Positions 18,293 to 27,990 of a stretch of 64,000 nt of DNA are shown here, one piece after another. The position numbers and the translations under genes were made by a program. Below the pieces are notes generated by a model that had not been told where the DNA came from, did no database searches, and saw nothing but the letters and a program-made list of their open reading frames with translations. The DNA comes from Nitrospiraceae bacterium (GTDB taxonomy: Bacteria; Nitrospirota; Nitrospiria; Nitrospirales; Nitrospiraceae): contig JAHBWI010000004.1 of the NCBI GenBank assembly GCA_019637075.1, positions 457,968 through 521,967 on the forward strand. Reading direction: 5' to 3'. The stretch's first letter is position 1, and the number at the start of each line of letters is the position of its first letter.

Positions 18293-20578
18293 CTAGAACT
18301 CCTCGAAGTCGTCTTCCTTGCGCCGGCGATCGTGGCCGTTTCCGGAAGCGACCTCGGCGGACACCTTCCCGGACGACGGCTTGGCCGAAAGGACCGGCTT
18401 CTTCGCACCCGGCTTAGCCCCGCCCGGCGCGGCGTCCGGCTTTGAGACCGCCTTGGGCGCCGCAGCCCGCGTAGCGACAGCATCGGTGTCGCCGCCCGAT
18501 TGATGGACCGCGACCTTGAAAATTTCCACCTGCCGCATAAGCTCCTTGGCTTGGTCCTTCATCGACTGGCTGGCCGACGTGGTCTCCTCCACCAAGGCCG
18601 CGTTTTGCTGAGTCGTCTCGTCCATCTGCATGATGGCTTTGTTCACCTGGTCGATTCCCTGAGCCTGCTCTTGGGAAGCGGCGGAGATCTCGGCGATGAT
18701 GTCGGTCACGCGCTTGACGGAGCTGACGATCTCCTCCAGGGTCTTCCCGGACTGGTTGACCAGTTCGCTACCGTCGGTCACGCGCTGGATCGACTCGTTG
18801 ATCAAGCCTTTGATCTCCTTGGCTGCGGTCGCGGACCGCTGCGCGAGGTTCCGAACCTCGGATGCAACCACCGCAAAGCCGCGGCCATGCTCGCCGGCCC
18901 GCGCGGCTTCGACCGCCGCATTCAGTGCCAAGAGATTGGTCTGGAAGGCGATCTCGTCGATCACCGTGATGATGTCGGCGATCTTCTTGCTGCTCTTGTT
19001 GATTTCGCCCATCGCCTCGACGGCCTTTTTGGTGACCGAGCCGCCTCTATCGGCGATATCGCGCGCCGCGATCGCCAACTGGTTCGCCTGTTTGGCGTTG
19101 TCGGCGTTCTGTTTGACCGTGGAAGTCATCTCTTCCATCGAGGCCGAGGTTTCTTCCAGCGCGCTCGCCTGTTCGGACGTCCGCTGCGACAAATCTTCAT
19201 TTCCCCTCGTAATCTGCTCGGAGCCGGAGGTCACTGACTCCACCGCATCGCGCACCGTCACCATGGTGTTCGACAGGTTCGTCAAAGCTGAGTTGACGCT
19301 CGCCTTGATCTTCTCAAGTTCTCCTTCGTACGTGCCGTTCATCGATTGAGTCAGGTCGCCGTGTGCCAGTGCCTCGAGCGATTGCTGTGCTTCCGCCATA
19401 CAGAGCTCGAGCTGAGCCTGCGCGCGTTTCTGGGCCGTGATGTCGATGGCAAATTTCACGACCTTGAACGGCCTGCCCATCTCGTCCTTGATCGGGTTGT
19501 AAGATGCCTGAATCCAAACCTCCTTCCCTCCTTTACCGATCCAACGGTAGACACCGGCATCAAACTCTCCTCGATTCAGCTTCTGCCAAAAGGCGGCATA
19601 CTCCGGGGAACTCGTGTAGGTGGCATCACAGAACATCCGGTGATGTTGGCCTTTGATCTCGTCGAGGCTATACCCCATGGTTTTAAAGAAATTTTCGTTC
19701 GCCGCCATAATCGTGCCGTCGAGCTTGAACTCAATGGAGGCATAGGATTTATTGATCGCATCCATGATGCCTTGCATGTTCTGGCGTTGAATTTCTTGCT
19801 CGGTGATGTCATACCGCACCCCCAGATACTTGCGCGGCTTTCCCGTCTTCTTGTCGACGAATGGAGCAATCACCGCATCCACGTAATACGGTGTCCCGTC
19901 CTTCGCTCGGTTTTTGACGACGCCCCGAAAAATTTGCCCACGGCCGATGGTCGCCCACATCTGCTTGAAGACCTCTTTGGGCATATCAGGATGCCGAGTC
20001 GTGTTATGGCCATGACCGATCAATTCCTCCTTTGGATATTTCGAGACCTGGAGGAATTTGTCATTGACCGTCATGATATCGCCCTTAAGGTTAGCCTCTG
20101 AGACGATACTGGTCGTATTCATAATGTCCATACGGACCTTCAGCTCTTCACGCATATGCAGAATTTCCGTTTCCCTCTCGGTCACGTCGGCCGCAAATTT
20201 CACGACCTTATACGGCTTGCCGCTGGCGTCTTTGAGGGGATAGTACGTAGCCTGAATCCAGATGTCCTTGCCCCCCTTCCCGACCCGTTGATAGGTCCCG
20301 GCATCATATTCGCCTTGATTCAACTTGGCCCAGAAAGCCTGGTACTCCGGGCTGGTGGCATAGGCCGGGTCGCAGAACATGCGGTGGTGTTGTCCCTTGA
20401 TCTCATCGAGGCTGTAGCCGAGCGTCTTCAAGAATTTGTCGTTGGCTGTGATGACTGTCCCGTCCATATTGAACTCGATGATGGCTTGTGCTCGGTCAAG
20501 TGCGTCTATCTTCAGCGCTAGTTCATTCACACTACTGCTCTTCTGTGGTCCGATCTTCGTTTTTTTTGCGGTTGCCAT
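18293..20578 (-). CDS. Soluble chemoreceptor with three PAS domains and C-terminal DFEEF
   Basis: A 761-residue methyl-accepting protein without membrane segments. Three PAS domains occupy about 25-135, 148-260 and 270-385; the first and third are near copies (both have [16 protein letters not shown]), as in BdlA/Aer-type energy or redox sensors. A HAMP-like stretch (about 400-450) leads to the signalling hairpin with [21 protein letters not shown] Pro/Ala-rich linker of about 60 residues ends in DFEEF, matching the CheR/CheB-tethering pentapeptide pattern. cheR, cheD and cheB lie just downstream. It probably senses intracellular redox or energy state. Confidence 0.93.
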   Translation of the reverse strand: MATAKKTKIGPQKSSSVNELALKIDALDRAQAIIEFNMDGTVITANDKFLKTLGYSLDEIKGQHHRMFCDPAYATSPEYQAFWAKLNQGEYDAGTYQRVGKGGKDIWIQATYYPLKDASGKPYKVVKFAADVTERETEILHMREELKVRMDIMNTTSIVSEANLKGDIMTVNDKFLQVSKYPKEELIGHGHNTTRHPDMPKEVFKQMWATIGRGQIFRGVVKNRAKDGTPYYVDAVIAPFVDKKTGKPRKYLGVRYDITEQEIQRQNMQGIMDAINKSYASIEFKLDGTIMAANENFFKTMGYSLDEIKGQHHRMFCDATYTSSPEYAAFWQKLNRGEFDAGVYRWIGKGGKEVWIQASYNPIKDEMGRPFKVVKFAIDITAQKRAQAQLELCMAEAQQSLEALAHGDLTQSMNGTYEGELEKIKASVNSALTNLSNTMVTVRDAVESVTSGSEQITRGNEDLSQRTSEQASALEETSASMEEMTSTVKQNADNAKQANQLAIAARDIADRGGSVTKKAVEAMGEINKSSKKIADIITVIDEIAFQTNLLALNAAVEAARAGEHGRGFAVVASEVRNLAQRSATAAKEIKGLINESIQRVTDGSELVNQSGKTLEEIVSSVKRVTDIIAEISAASQEQAQGIDQVNKAIMQMDETTQQNAALVEETTSASQSMKDQAKELMRQVEIFKVAVHQSGGDTDAVATRAAAPKAVSKPDAAPGGAKPGAKKPVLSAKPSSGKVSAEVASGNGHDRRRKEDDFEEF

Positions 20579-20636
20579 CGTGGTTCTCCTCCGAATATTG
20601 AGTGAAATGATATCTGTATGATGAGTCGCTCGAGCT

Positions 20637-21149
20637 CTATGCGGCAGCAGGGGACGACGCCCGAAGATCTCCCTCCGACAGCAACCGATTCATGTCCAGG
20701 AGAGCGATCAGCTTGTCGCCGGACTTCCCGATCCCATTCAAGAAACTCACATCGACGCTGGCCCCGAACTGAGGGGAAGGTTGTATGTCTTTCTTGTCGA
20801 TGTTCAGCACGTCCGAGACCGCATCGACAACGAGGCCTATGATCTTGTCACGCACCACGACGACAATAATAACCGTAAAGGCCGTATAATCGATCGTGGG
20901 CATGCCGAATTTGGTGCGGAGCTCGATGATCGGGACGATCGTGCCGCGAAGATTCAACACTCCCTTGATATGGGACGGCGTGTTGGGAATTTTCGTGACG
21001 GTGGTATAGCCTTTGATCTCCTGGACGCGGAGAATATCCAGTCCATAGAGTTCATCTCCCAAATTGAAGGTCAAGAACTGGTTTCCGTCCGTGGTGAGCC
21101 CGATCTGCTGATTCAATTCCTTGGTTCCGGTTTCGAGTGCTCCCGCCAT
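20637..21149 (-). CDS. cheW: Chemotaxis coupling protein CheW (set 1)
   Basis: A 170-residue CheW with the SH3-like coupling fold: [13 protein letters not shown], the motif [16 protein letters not shown] that contacts receptor and CheA, and [14 protein letters not shown]. It bridges receptor tips to CheA. ATG 21149 is chosen because it follows an AAGGAGG site at ideal distance; the upstream extension is not coding-like. The PAS receptor gene follows 58 bp later in the same direction. Confidence 0.94.
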   Translation of the reverse strand: MAGALETGTKELNQQIGLTTDGNQFLTFNLGDELYGLDILRVQEIKGYTTVTKIPNTPSHIKGVLNLRGTIVPIIELRTKFGMPTIDYTAFTVIIVVVVRDKIIGLVVDAVSDVLNIDKKDIQPSPQFGASVDVSFLNGIGKSGDKLIALLDMNRLLSEGDLRASSPAAA

Positions 21150-21334
21150 AAGTCCTCCTTCATCGCGCCTGCCCCTGTTGCACAACGTACCTTGCCTCAA
21201 TACCGATTGCCGGAACTCAATGCGGCCAGCCGAACATCACGATGGATTCGGCTCTATGGGATCGACACCCACAATACTGCGTGGCTACGCTTCTCAATCC
21301 ACAGATCCAACCGAGCGCCCCTCCTCGTCACCAG

Positions 21335-21682
21335 CTAGTTCCTGGCCCCCTTCCACACCATGTCGCGCAGAATCTCTTTATGGGGATGGAGACGACGCGC
21401 CCGATCCAATAGCACTTCCTCGGATTCCGGGAACATCGGATCCGGCACGCAACAGTCACCGATCGGGCAAGCTGAAGCACACTGAGGTTCGGCAAAATGG
21501 CCGACACATTCCGTACAGCGGTCATAAGAAATCACATACGTGGTGCCGTCGGATCCTTGCCCCCCACTGACATGGTAGCCGTTGGATTCGGCATCGTTGC
21601 GCTTCTCAAAAATCGCCTGATTGGGACAAGCCGGTAGACAGGCGTCACAGGAGATGCAATTGTTATTGATCAGTAACGCCAT
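21335..21682 (-). CDS. 4Fe-4S dicluster ferredoxin (YfhL-like)
   Basis: A 115-residue ferredoxin. Cluster one ligands are in CISCDACLPACP; cluster two in CTECVGHFAEPQCASACP with an extra Cys shortly after (IGDCC). The long insert between Cys2 and Cys3 of the second motif is typical of YfhL/Alv-type ferredoxins. ATG 21682 follows an AGGAGG. It acts as a cytoplasmic electron carrier; partners are unknown. It lies between ribBA and cheW, in the same direction. Confidence 0.9.
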   Translation of the reverse strand: MALLINNNCISCDACLPACPNQAIFEKRNDAESNGYHVSGGQGSDGTTYVISYDRCTECVGHFAEPQCASACPIGDCCVPDPMFPESEEVLLDRARRLHPHKEILRDMVWKGARN

Positions 21683-21759
21683 AAAAGTGCCTCCTGGATC
21701 GGGCATTCGATCGGCAAGACCATCATCGTGCCCCTAGACAAGCCCTCGCGCCGTCCGAC

Positions 21760-22968
21760 TCATACGGCCAATAACATGTGTCCCAGCTTGTCTTTCTTGG
21801 CTCGCAAATACTTCCGATTGTTCCGACCAGGTCGAATTTCGAGCGGAATTCGTTCGACGACCTTCAATCCATACCCTTCGATCCCGACGATTTTGCGAGG
21901 ATTATTCGTCATCAACCTGATGGATCGGAGGCCGAGGTCGGCAAGAATCTGAGCGCCGACACCGTAATCCCGTAGATCGGCCGGAATGCCCAACTTCAAA
22001 TTGGCTTCGACCGTGTCGCAGCCCTCGTCTTGAAGTCCGTACGCCCTGATCTTGTTCAGCAGGCCGATCCCGCGTCCCTCCTGATCCAGATACAGCAAGA
22101 CACCTTTGCCTTCCTGCTGGATCAATTCCAGCGCGCGGTGCAACTGATCACCGCAGTCACAACGCAGCGAACCGAACACATCGGCGGTCAGACAGCCAGA
22201 GTGGACACGGACCAATGTAGGGCTGTTCACATCGAGTGGGCCCTTCACAAGCGCCAGATGCGTGCTGCCGTCGATCGTATTCTGATAAGCGACCGCCTCG
22301 AACGCACCGAACTTGGTCGGCAACCGCGTGCTGGCCACCCGGTTGACGAACGATTCGCGTCTCATACGGTATTCGATGAGTGCCTTGATGGTGGTCATCT
22401 TCAGCTTGTGCTTGGCGGCGAACCGCTGAAGCTCGGGAACTCTGGCCATCGTGCCGTCCTCATTCATGATCTCGCAGATGACACCTGCCGGATACAAACC
22501 GGCCAAGCGAGCCAGATCGACCGAACCCTCAGTCTGTCCGGCGCGCTTTAACACCCCTCCTTCTTTGGCCTTGAGCGGAAAAACATGCCCCGGCCGTGCC
22601 AGGTCGGCGGGCTGACTCTTGGGATCGATGGCGACCCGGATGGTTTGAGCTCTGTCGGCGGCGGAGATCCCCGTTGTAATCCCGTGCTTCGCGTCGATGG
22701 ATACCGTGAAGGCCGTTCCGAACGCGGTCGTGTTGTCTGCCGCTTGCTGCGGCAGATGCAGTTGTTCCACCCGCTCGGGAGTCAATGCGAGACATATCAA
22801 CCCACGGGCATGTTGGGCCATGAAATTGACGGCGGTCGCGGTGGCAAATTGAGCGGCAACGACGAGGTCTCCTTCGTTTTCCCGATCCTCGTCGTCCACC
22901 AAGATGACGCACTGTCCCCGCTTGATGTCACCGATCACTTCCTCAATTCGGTCAAACGGAGAGACCAT
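21760..22968 (-). CDS. ribBA: RibBA: DHBP synthase / GTP cyclohydrolase II
   Basis: A 402-residue fusion for the two entry steps of riboflavin synthesis. The RibB half (1-200) has [20 protein letters not shown] and [14 protein letters not shown]. The RibA half (205-400) has the zinc-site cysteines in [15 protein letters not shown] and [13 protein letters not shown]. The canonical HSECLTGD reads HSGCLTAD here, two substitutions at a usually invariant place. ATG 22968 follows GAGGAG, 36 bp after cheA, leaving no room for an FMN riboswitch. It is a housekeeping gene inside a chemotaxis run. Confidence 0.95.
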   Translation of the reverse strand: MVSPFDRIEEVIGDIKRGQCVILVDDEDRENEGDLVVAAQFATATAVNFMAQHARGLICLALTPERVEQLHLPQQAADNTTAFGTAFTVSIDAKHGITTGISAADRAQTIRVAIDPKSQPADLARPGHVFPLKAKEGGVLKRAGQTEGSVDLARLAGLYPAGVICEIMNEDGTMARVPELQRFAAKHKLKMTTIKALIEYRMRRESFVNRVASTRLPTKFGAFEAVAYQNTIDGSTHLALVKGPLDVNSPTLVRVHSGCLTADVFGSLRCDCGDQLHRALELIQQEGKGVLLYLDQEGRGIGLLNKIRAYGLQDEGCDTVEANLKLGIPADLRDYGVGAQILADLGLRSIRLMTNNPRKIVGIEGYGLKVVERIPLEIRPGRNNRKYLRAKKDKLGHMLLAV

Positions 22969-23004
22969 ATCGGCTCCTCGCATTCTAGTCGTGGGCGGAG
23001 GCGC

Positions 23005-25155
23005 TCACGCCGCCGCAGCCGCGCCGCGGCGCGCGATATCCAGGACGCCGCGGACGTCGAGAATAAATCCCACCGTGCCGTTGCCCAAGATGGTGGCGCC
23101 CGCGACTCCTTCCACTTTCCTGAAATTCTGCTCCATGCTCTTGATGACGACCTGCTGCTGGCCGAGGATCTCATCGACCATGACGGCCACTCGGTCCCCT
23201 TCCGTTTCCAGGATGATCAAAATGGCCTTGCAAGGGTCGCTGATTTCCGGTTGCAATCCGAACACTTCATACAGCCGCGAGATCGGGAGGTAGACGTCTC
23301 GTACGTTGACCAATTCCCCCTTCCCGACCACTTTCTTCACCATGCTCGGTTTCGGCTGTATCGATTCGAGAATCGACAACAGCGGAACGATGTAGGTATC
23401 CCGCCCGACGCGAACCGTCATGCCCTCGATGATGGCGAGGGTCAGCGGCAACTTGAGCGTGAAGGTTGTGCCCTTTCCGGTCTGAGTTTTGATACTCACG
23501 GTCCCGCCGAGGCCTTCGATGTTGCGCTTGACGACATCCATGCCGACGCCGCGCCCTGAAACGTCGGTGACCTTGTCGGCGGTGGAGAAGCCTGGGCGGA
23601 AAATCAAGCCCCAGATCTGATCGTCGGAGAGCTTCTCGGTCTCGCCGACCAATCCCTGCTTGACCGCCTTCGCCAGGATCTTCTCCCGGTTCAAGCCCCG
23701 CCCGTCGTCTTCCACGGTGATGCAAATATTGCCGCCTTCATGAAAGGCGTTCAGCCGGATGGTGCCCTGCTCCGACTTTCCTGCCGCCAGCCGTTCCTCC
23801 GGTGGTTCGAGGCCGTGGTCGGCAGAATTCCTGACTAGATGGGTCAGCGGATCGCCGATCGATTCAATGACGGTCTTGTCCAATTCCGTCTCTTCGCCGG
23901 AGAGCACCAGTTGTATCTTCTTGCCCGCCTTACCGGCGAGATCGCGCACCAGCCGTGGGAAGCGGCTGAAAGCCGTCCCGATAGGCAACATCCGAATGCC
24001 CATCACCCGTTCCTGGATCTCACGCGTATTGCGCTCCAATTCGGCCATCCGCTCCAAGAGCAGCGGCAGCTGCTTCATTTCGAACCGCGCCCCGAGATCG
24101 CTCAGCATGGATTGGGTGATGACGAGTTCACCGACCAGGTTGATCAGCTTATCAATCTTGCTGGTATCGACTCGTATCGACGTCGTATCGGTCTTCTTCG
24201 CGGGGCCGGCGCCCTCGGCTTGCTTCCTCAGCGCATCCGAAATCTGCTCAGGAGTTGCGGCTTTCTGCTCGACTAAGATCTCGCCGACGCGCTTCTGCTG
24301 AGCCAAAGCCTGATCCAGGGCCTCACGCGAGACCACGCCGGTCTCCACCAGAATTTCGCCCAACGGCTTCTGACCATCCGGTGACGGTCGGTCGGCCGGT
24401 ACCGCCGATCGGACAGGCTCGTCCTTCACCACCGCGTCGAGTGCCTCGATCGTGAGTTGGCTGTCATCCCGGACGAAGTCGAAGATTCCTTCGATGACCT
24501 TCCGGTCTTTTGCCGTCTCAATCTCAATGGTCCAGGTGAGATAGCATTCTTCTGCGTCGAAATGCGTCAGATCCGGCAGCCGAGTGGAATCGACCGTCAC
24601 AGTCGCAAGCCGCCCCAGGTCGCCTGCCTCCTTGATGAACTGCAGGGGATCAAGGCCGCGTTGGAAGAGGTATGAGGGCGGGGTCCACGAGATTCGATAC
24701 CGTGTCGTTCCGGAAGGATCCGCGGAACGATGAGTCGGTGATACCGTCGACGGGGGCGCTCCCTGTTGTATGCCTTGGCTCGATTCGAGCAATCCGCCCA
24801 ATTCAACGATCGTCGGCTGATCCGGTTCCTGGCCGGTCCTGGCGCACTCGATCAAGTTTTTCAGGCAGTCAAGCGATCGCAGTAAGAGATCGGTCAACTC
24901 GACGGTCACCACCATCTGTCCGCTCCGGAGTTGATCCAGGACGGATTCCATCTTATGGGTAAATTGCGACACCGCGGTGAACCCGAACATGCCGCTGTTG
25001 CCTTTGATGGAATGGGCGCCGCGGAAGATCCGGTTCAACAGATCGAGGTCGCCGGGCCGCTGCTCCAACTGCAGCAACCCCTCTTCGATGGTGGTCAGGT
25101 GCTCCTGAGACTCTTCGAAGAATGCGTCTTTGAAATGAGAGAGATCAGTACTCAT
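23005..25155 (-). CDS. cheA: Chemotaxis histidine kinase CheA (set 1)
   Basis: A 716-residue CheA. The Hpt domain has His48 in RGAHSIKGNSG. A second domain (about 150-240) resembles the P2-like region of DifE/FrzE-type kinases. Residues 264-287 and 289-312 are two tandem GEIL repeats like those of GspE/MshE N-domains. Then come the dimerisation helices, the ATPase (HLVRNSADHGLE, DDGRGLN, FSTADKVTDVSGRGVGMDVV) and the CheW-like regulatory domain. It phosphorylates CheY and CheB. It is three bases after a cheY gene. Confidence 0.96.
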   Translation of the reverse strand: MSTDLSHFKDAFFEESQEHLTTIEEGLLQLEQRPGDLDLLNRIFRGAHSIKGNSGMFGFTAVSQFTHKMESVLDQLRSGQMVVTVELTDLLLRSLDCLKNLIECARTGQEPDQPTIVELGGLLESSQGIQQGAPPSTVSPTHRSADPSGTTRYRISWTPPSYLFQRGLDPLQFIKEAGDLGRLATVTVDSTRLPDLTHFDAEECYLTWTIEIETAKDRKVIEGIFDFVRDDSQLTIEALDAVVKDEPVRSAVPADRPSPDGQKPLGEILVETGVVSREALDQALAQQKRVGEILVEQKAATPEQISDALRKQAEGAGPAKKTDTTSIRVDTSKIDKLINLVGELVITQSMLSDLGARFEMKQLPLLLERMAELERNTREIQERVMGIRMLPIGTAFSRFPRLVRDLAGKAGKKIQLVLSGEETELDKTVIESIGDPLTHLVRNSADHGLEPPEERLAAGKSEQGTIRLNAFHEGGNICITVEDDGRGLNREKILAKAVKQGLVGETEKLSDDQIWGLIFRPGFSTADKVTDVSGRGVGMDVVKRNIEGLGGTVSIKTQTGKGTTFTLKLPLTLAIIEGMTVRVGRDTYIVPLLSILESIQPKPSMVKKVVGKGELVNVRDVYLPISRLYEVFGLQPEISDPCKAILIILETEGDRVAVMVDEILGQQQVVIKSMEQNFRKVEGVAGATILGNGTVGFILDVRGVLDIARRGAAAAA

Positions 25156-25158
25156 GGC

Positions 25159-25527
25159 TCAACCCGGCAATACCTTTTTCACGACCGCCATCATTTGTTC
25201 CGGGTTGAACGGCTTCACGATCCATCCGGTCGCGCCGGCCGCTTGGCCGGCCTTTTTCTTGTCGTCGGCCGCCTCGGTAGTCAGCATCAAGATAGGTGTG
25301 AACTTGAAGGAGGCATTCTTTCTCAACTCCTTGATCAAGCTGATCCCGTCCATTTCCGGCATATTCAGATCGGTCACGACGAGATCCAGCTTACTGCCGC
25401 CGGCCTTCGTCAGGGCCTCCTTGCCGTTGCCGGCTTCGATGACCTGGTAGCCCGCGCTCGTCAACGTAAACGAGACCATCTGACGCATGGTTGGGGAATC
25501 GTCGACTACGAGGACTGTCTTCGGCAT
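25159..25527 (-). CDS. cheY: CheY-like single-domain response regulator (set 1)
   Basis: A 122-residue receiver domain. Phospho-acceptor Asp53 lies in VVTDLNMPEMDG, the acidic pocket is VVDD, and Lys105 is in WIVKPFN. It is the direct partner of the adjacent CheA. It differs from the second CheY of the window, which is much closer to E. coli CheY, so this one may act as a phosphate sink or on another target. Confidence 0.93.
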   Translation of the reverse strand: MPKTVLVVDDSPTMRQMVSFTLTSAGYQVIEAGNGKEALTKAGGSKLDLVVTDLNMPEMDGISLIKELRKNASFKFTPILMLTTEAADDKKKAGQAAGATGWIVKPFNPEQMMAVVKKVLPG

Positions 25528-25557
25528 GGTGCGCTCCTTGGTTCTGGTACCGAACGA

Positions 25558-26667
25558 CTAAAACAACGTGACGCTCATCTCTTCAGGCTGCGAGGCCGAG
25601 GCCGCGGGGGCACGTCCCTTCATCGACGAATGCATGATGGCTCGCTCTTCCTGCATGGTGTAACTTTTTTCCAAGCGTTCCATGATTCCCATGAGCTGCG
25701 TAAGCTGGTCGTCGGACACGCCGCCGGACAACGCTTCCATAAGCGTCCGCATCTCGGTCAGCGGTTCGATCACATGCTCCAGTTTTTGACGTGTAATGTC
25801 CTGAAATTGGAGCGCCATGATGACTCTGGATACGTCGGCAGAGAGTTCCTCGGCATGCCCCTTTGATTTCATCACCGCGTCTCTCAATGAGTCGTTCTTC
25901 TCCGCTAGCTTGTGGGTCATCTGATCGAGATGCTTCTTGGTGGACAAGGTTTTCGTCAAATCGACCGACCCCAGTGCCTGGACCGTCGTCAACGCCTCTA
26001 CGGTGCTGCGTTGCACTTCATGAACCAGGGCATTGATGCTGCTTGCCGCCTGACCTGAACGGTTCGCGAGCTTGGTGACTTCGTCCGCCACGACGGCGAA
26101 CCCTCGGCCATGCTCTCCGGCCCGTGCCGCCTCGATGGCGGCATTGAGCGCCAACAGCCTCGTCTGGTCCGCAATAAATTCAATTTCACCCACCATATTC
26201 GTGATGGCCTTGGAACTCCGATCGACTTCATCCATCACGGTGGCGATTTGAAGCGCCATCTCCGACGATTTCATGACATCGCTCACAAACCCGGACAACA
26301 TCGTCTCGGTCGTTTTGAGCACGTTCTCAAGGCTCAGATCGTCGTTGAGAAACAGGTTCGATGATTCCTGCGCCTGCTCGCTGGCTCGCTGCGCCATTGC
26401 CCGAAAGCGATTTCCGAGGTCGGTGGCAGCCTGTTCTGTCTGATGGATGATGGAGGTCATCTGCGCGTTCAGGATGGGGATGAGGGGTATGCCGCAATGC
26501 CCCAATCGTTCCCATCTCCTGGCGCGTCCCGTCTGCTCATCCAGCTCGCGACGGTATCGCGCGTCGAGATCGGCGACCTGGCGGCGATGTATTCGTTTAC
26601 AATTCCACGTGGCCAAGGCCGCACCGAGCACGAGCATTGCCACCGCAAGGACGATTTCCAATCCCAT
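25558..26667 (-). CDS. Chemoreceptor-like protein with a CheZ-type phosphatase motif
   Basis: A 369-residue protein. One N-terminal membrane helix (about 3-20), no periplasmic domain and no clear HAMP. The receptor hairpin is present ([18 protein letters not shown]), but the tip has QTRLL where the three other receptors have QTNLL. Then LQFQDITRQ (Asp290, Gln294) matches the D-x-x-x-Q catalytic motif of CheZ and sits in a similar helix context. The C-terminus has no adaptor tail. ATG 26667 is preferred over 26730 because it follows the STAS stop and puts the membrane helix at the start. Role inferred: receptor-associated CheY dephosphorylation. Confidence 0.82.
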   Translation of the reverse strand: MGLEIVLAVAMLVLGAALATWNCKRIHRRQVADLDARYRRELDEQTGRARRWERLGHCGIPLIPILNAQMTSIIHQTEQAATDLGNRFRAMAQRASEQAQESSNLFLNDDLSLENVLKTTETMLSGFVSDVMKSSEMALQIATVMDEVDRSSKAITNMVGEIEFIADQTRLLALNAAIEAARAGEHGRGFAVVADEVTKLANRSGQAASSINALVHEVQRSTVEALTTVQALGSVDLTKTLSTKKHLDQMTHKLAEKNDSLRDAVMKSKGHAEELSADVSRVIMALQFQDITRQKLEHVIEPLTEMRTLMEALSGGVSDDQLTQLMGIMERLEKSYTMQEERAIMHSSMKGRAPAASASQPEEMSVTLF

Positions 26668-26686
26668 CGTGTTCAGGCTCTCGAGG

Positions 26687-26947
26687 TTATCTATTGCCGG
26701 CCGACGGACACAGAGCTTTGGTGAACCCATAGCTCGCCACTCGTTGACTGCATTCGTCGGACAGACCGCTTACGGCCACCCGCCCGGACAAGTGAGCCGC
26801 GATGAGGAGCTGTACGGCGGACGCATCCAGCTTCGTCACCCGGGACAGATCGAGAGTTACCGGCGCCTCCTCGGCCACAGCGGTTTTCAACGCGTCACAC
26901 AGCGACCCTACTTCGAAGATGGTCAACTCACCGGTCGGTTTCAGCAT
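26687..26947 (-). CDS. Small STAS-domain protein
   Basis: An 86-residue STAS domain starting [13 protein letters not shown]. The loop that carries the regulatory Ser in antagonists reads LDASAVQLL: the residue after Asp is Ala, so classical phosphorylation is doubtful. Such STAS proteins occur in chemotaxis operons with unknown role. It precedes the CheZ-motif receptor gene by 19 bp and follows a sigma-28-like promoter. Confidence 0.83.
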   Translation of the reverse strand: MLKPTGELTIFEVGSLCDALKTAVAEEAPVTLDLSRVTKLDASAVQLLIAAHLSGRVAVSGLSDECSQRVASYGFTKALCPSAGNR

Positions 26948-26995
26948 AGGGAACTCACCAGAAGCAGTCGCAGCGTAAGTAGTATCCGAACATCT

Positions 26996-27022
26996 CTATC
27001 GGTTCGTGCCTTCATTTTCTTA
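26996..27022 (-). promoter_or_regulatory. Candidate sigma-28 promoter before the STAS-cheY-cheA run
   Basis: On the minus strand TAAG (27019-27022) is followed after 15 bases by ACCGATAG (26996-27003), 6 of 8 matches to the FliA -10 box GCCGATAA at the correct spacing. The -35 match is weak beyond TAA. It lies about 50 bases before the STAS start codon. Confidence 0.4.
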
Positions 27023-27037
27023 AGCCTCTTAAGAATC

Positions 27038-27916
27038 CTAGTGTTGTCCGGAGGGAGGACTACCTACGAGTGGGGCTTCCGGCCCAGGCGCAGTCTGAAC
27101 GAGATTGCCGCTCCGTGCCGCAGGAATTCCGACGGTCGGCAATGTCACTCCCGGGACAATCTCTCGATCTTTCGTGCCCTTCGGCGACTCGTCCACCGGA
27201 GGACGCTCCAATACCACGATCTCAACTCGGCGATTCTTGCTGCGCCCTTCGGGGGTATCATTCGGAACCAGCGGACGGGAATCGGCAAAGCCGGTCGCCG
27301 ACAGGTGCCTCGGGGGGACGCTATTCAATTCGGACAGAATCCGTACGACCATGACCGCACGGGCGGCTGACAGCTCCCAGTTGGAGGGAAATTGGGCCGT
27401 CCTGATCGGGACGTTGTCCGTGTGCCCCAGCACGCGGACGTGCCGATCCATCTCCACAAGGATTTCCGAGAGCGACTGGAGAAACGGAAGCGCTTCCGAT
27501 TTGACCCGAGCCTCCCCGCTGTTGAACAGCACGCTCTCGGGAAGATTGATCACGATTGTCCCGTTCCCGGTCTCCATGATACTGACGTCCTGCAACTCGG
27601 GCTTGAGATCGGCCTGTAACCTTTTCATGATCTGGCGGATGCGCCTGATCACGGGCTCGTTGGCGCTGGCCAACTCCGGATTGATGAGGCGGGGCTTACT
27701 GTCGCCGATCGTGAACGGCATCCGGGAAGCCGGCGCGCTCGTGATCGGGTTGAGAGCGGCCTTGATCGAATCGCTGACCGTGCGATATTTCCCCTCGTTC
27801 ACGGAGGAGACGGAGTACATGACGACGAAAAAGGCGAACAGAAGGGTGATGAAGTCCGCGTAGGAGACGAGCCAGCGTTCGTGGTTTTCGTGTTCTTCGT
27901 GTTTCTTCTTTGCCAT
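27038..27916 (-). CDS. motB: Flagellar stator protein MotB
   Basis: A 292-residue MotB. The single membrane helix near residues 17-37 contains the proton-conducting Asp in WLVSYADFITLLFAFF. A periplasmic linker precedes an OmpA-like peptidoglycan-binding domain (about 145-245) with VLGHTDNVP and LSATGFADSRP. A Pro-rich tail follows. It anchors the stator to the cell wall. The charged residue pattern suggests a proton-type stator. It lies 74 bp after motA, and that gap contains a GCGGCCGGCCGC palindrome. Confidence 0.95.
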   Translation of the reverse strand: MAKKKHEEHENHERWLVSYADFITLLFAFFVVMYSVSSVNEGKYRTVSDSIKAALNPITSAPASRMPFTIGDSKPRLINPELASANEPVIRRIRQIMKRLQADLKPELQDVSIMETGNGTIVINLPESVLFNSGEARVKSEALPFLQSLSEILVEMDRHVRVLGHTDNVPIRTAQFPSNWELSAARAVMVVRILSELNSVPPRHLSATGFADSRPLVPNDTPEGRSKNRRVEIVVLERPPVDESPKGTKDREIVPGVTLPTVGIPAARSGNLVQTAPGPEAPLVGSPPSGQH

Positions 27917-27990
27917 CTGCAGACCGTGGCTCGTGTTGGGAGCGTGAAGCGTCGGCGGCCGGCCGCGAACAGCGCCTCACGAACTACGAC

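Noticed and set aside
22969..23004. FMN riboswitch before ribBA
   Set aside because: Only 36 bases separate it from cheA; no room for the aptamer.
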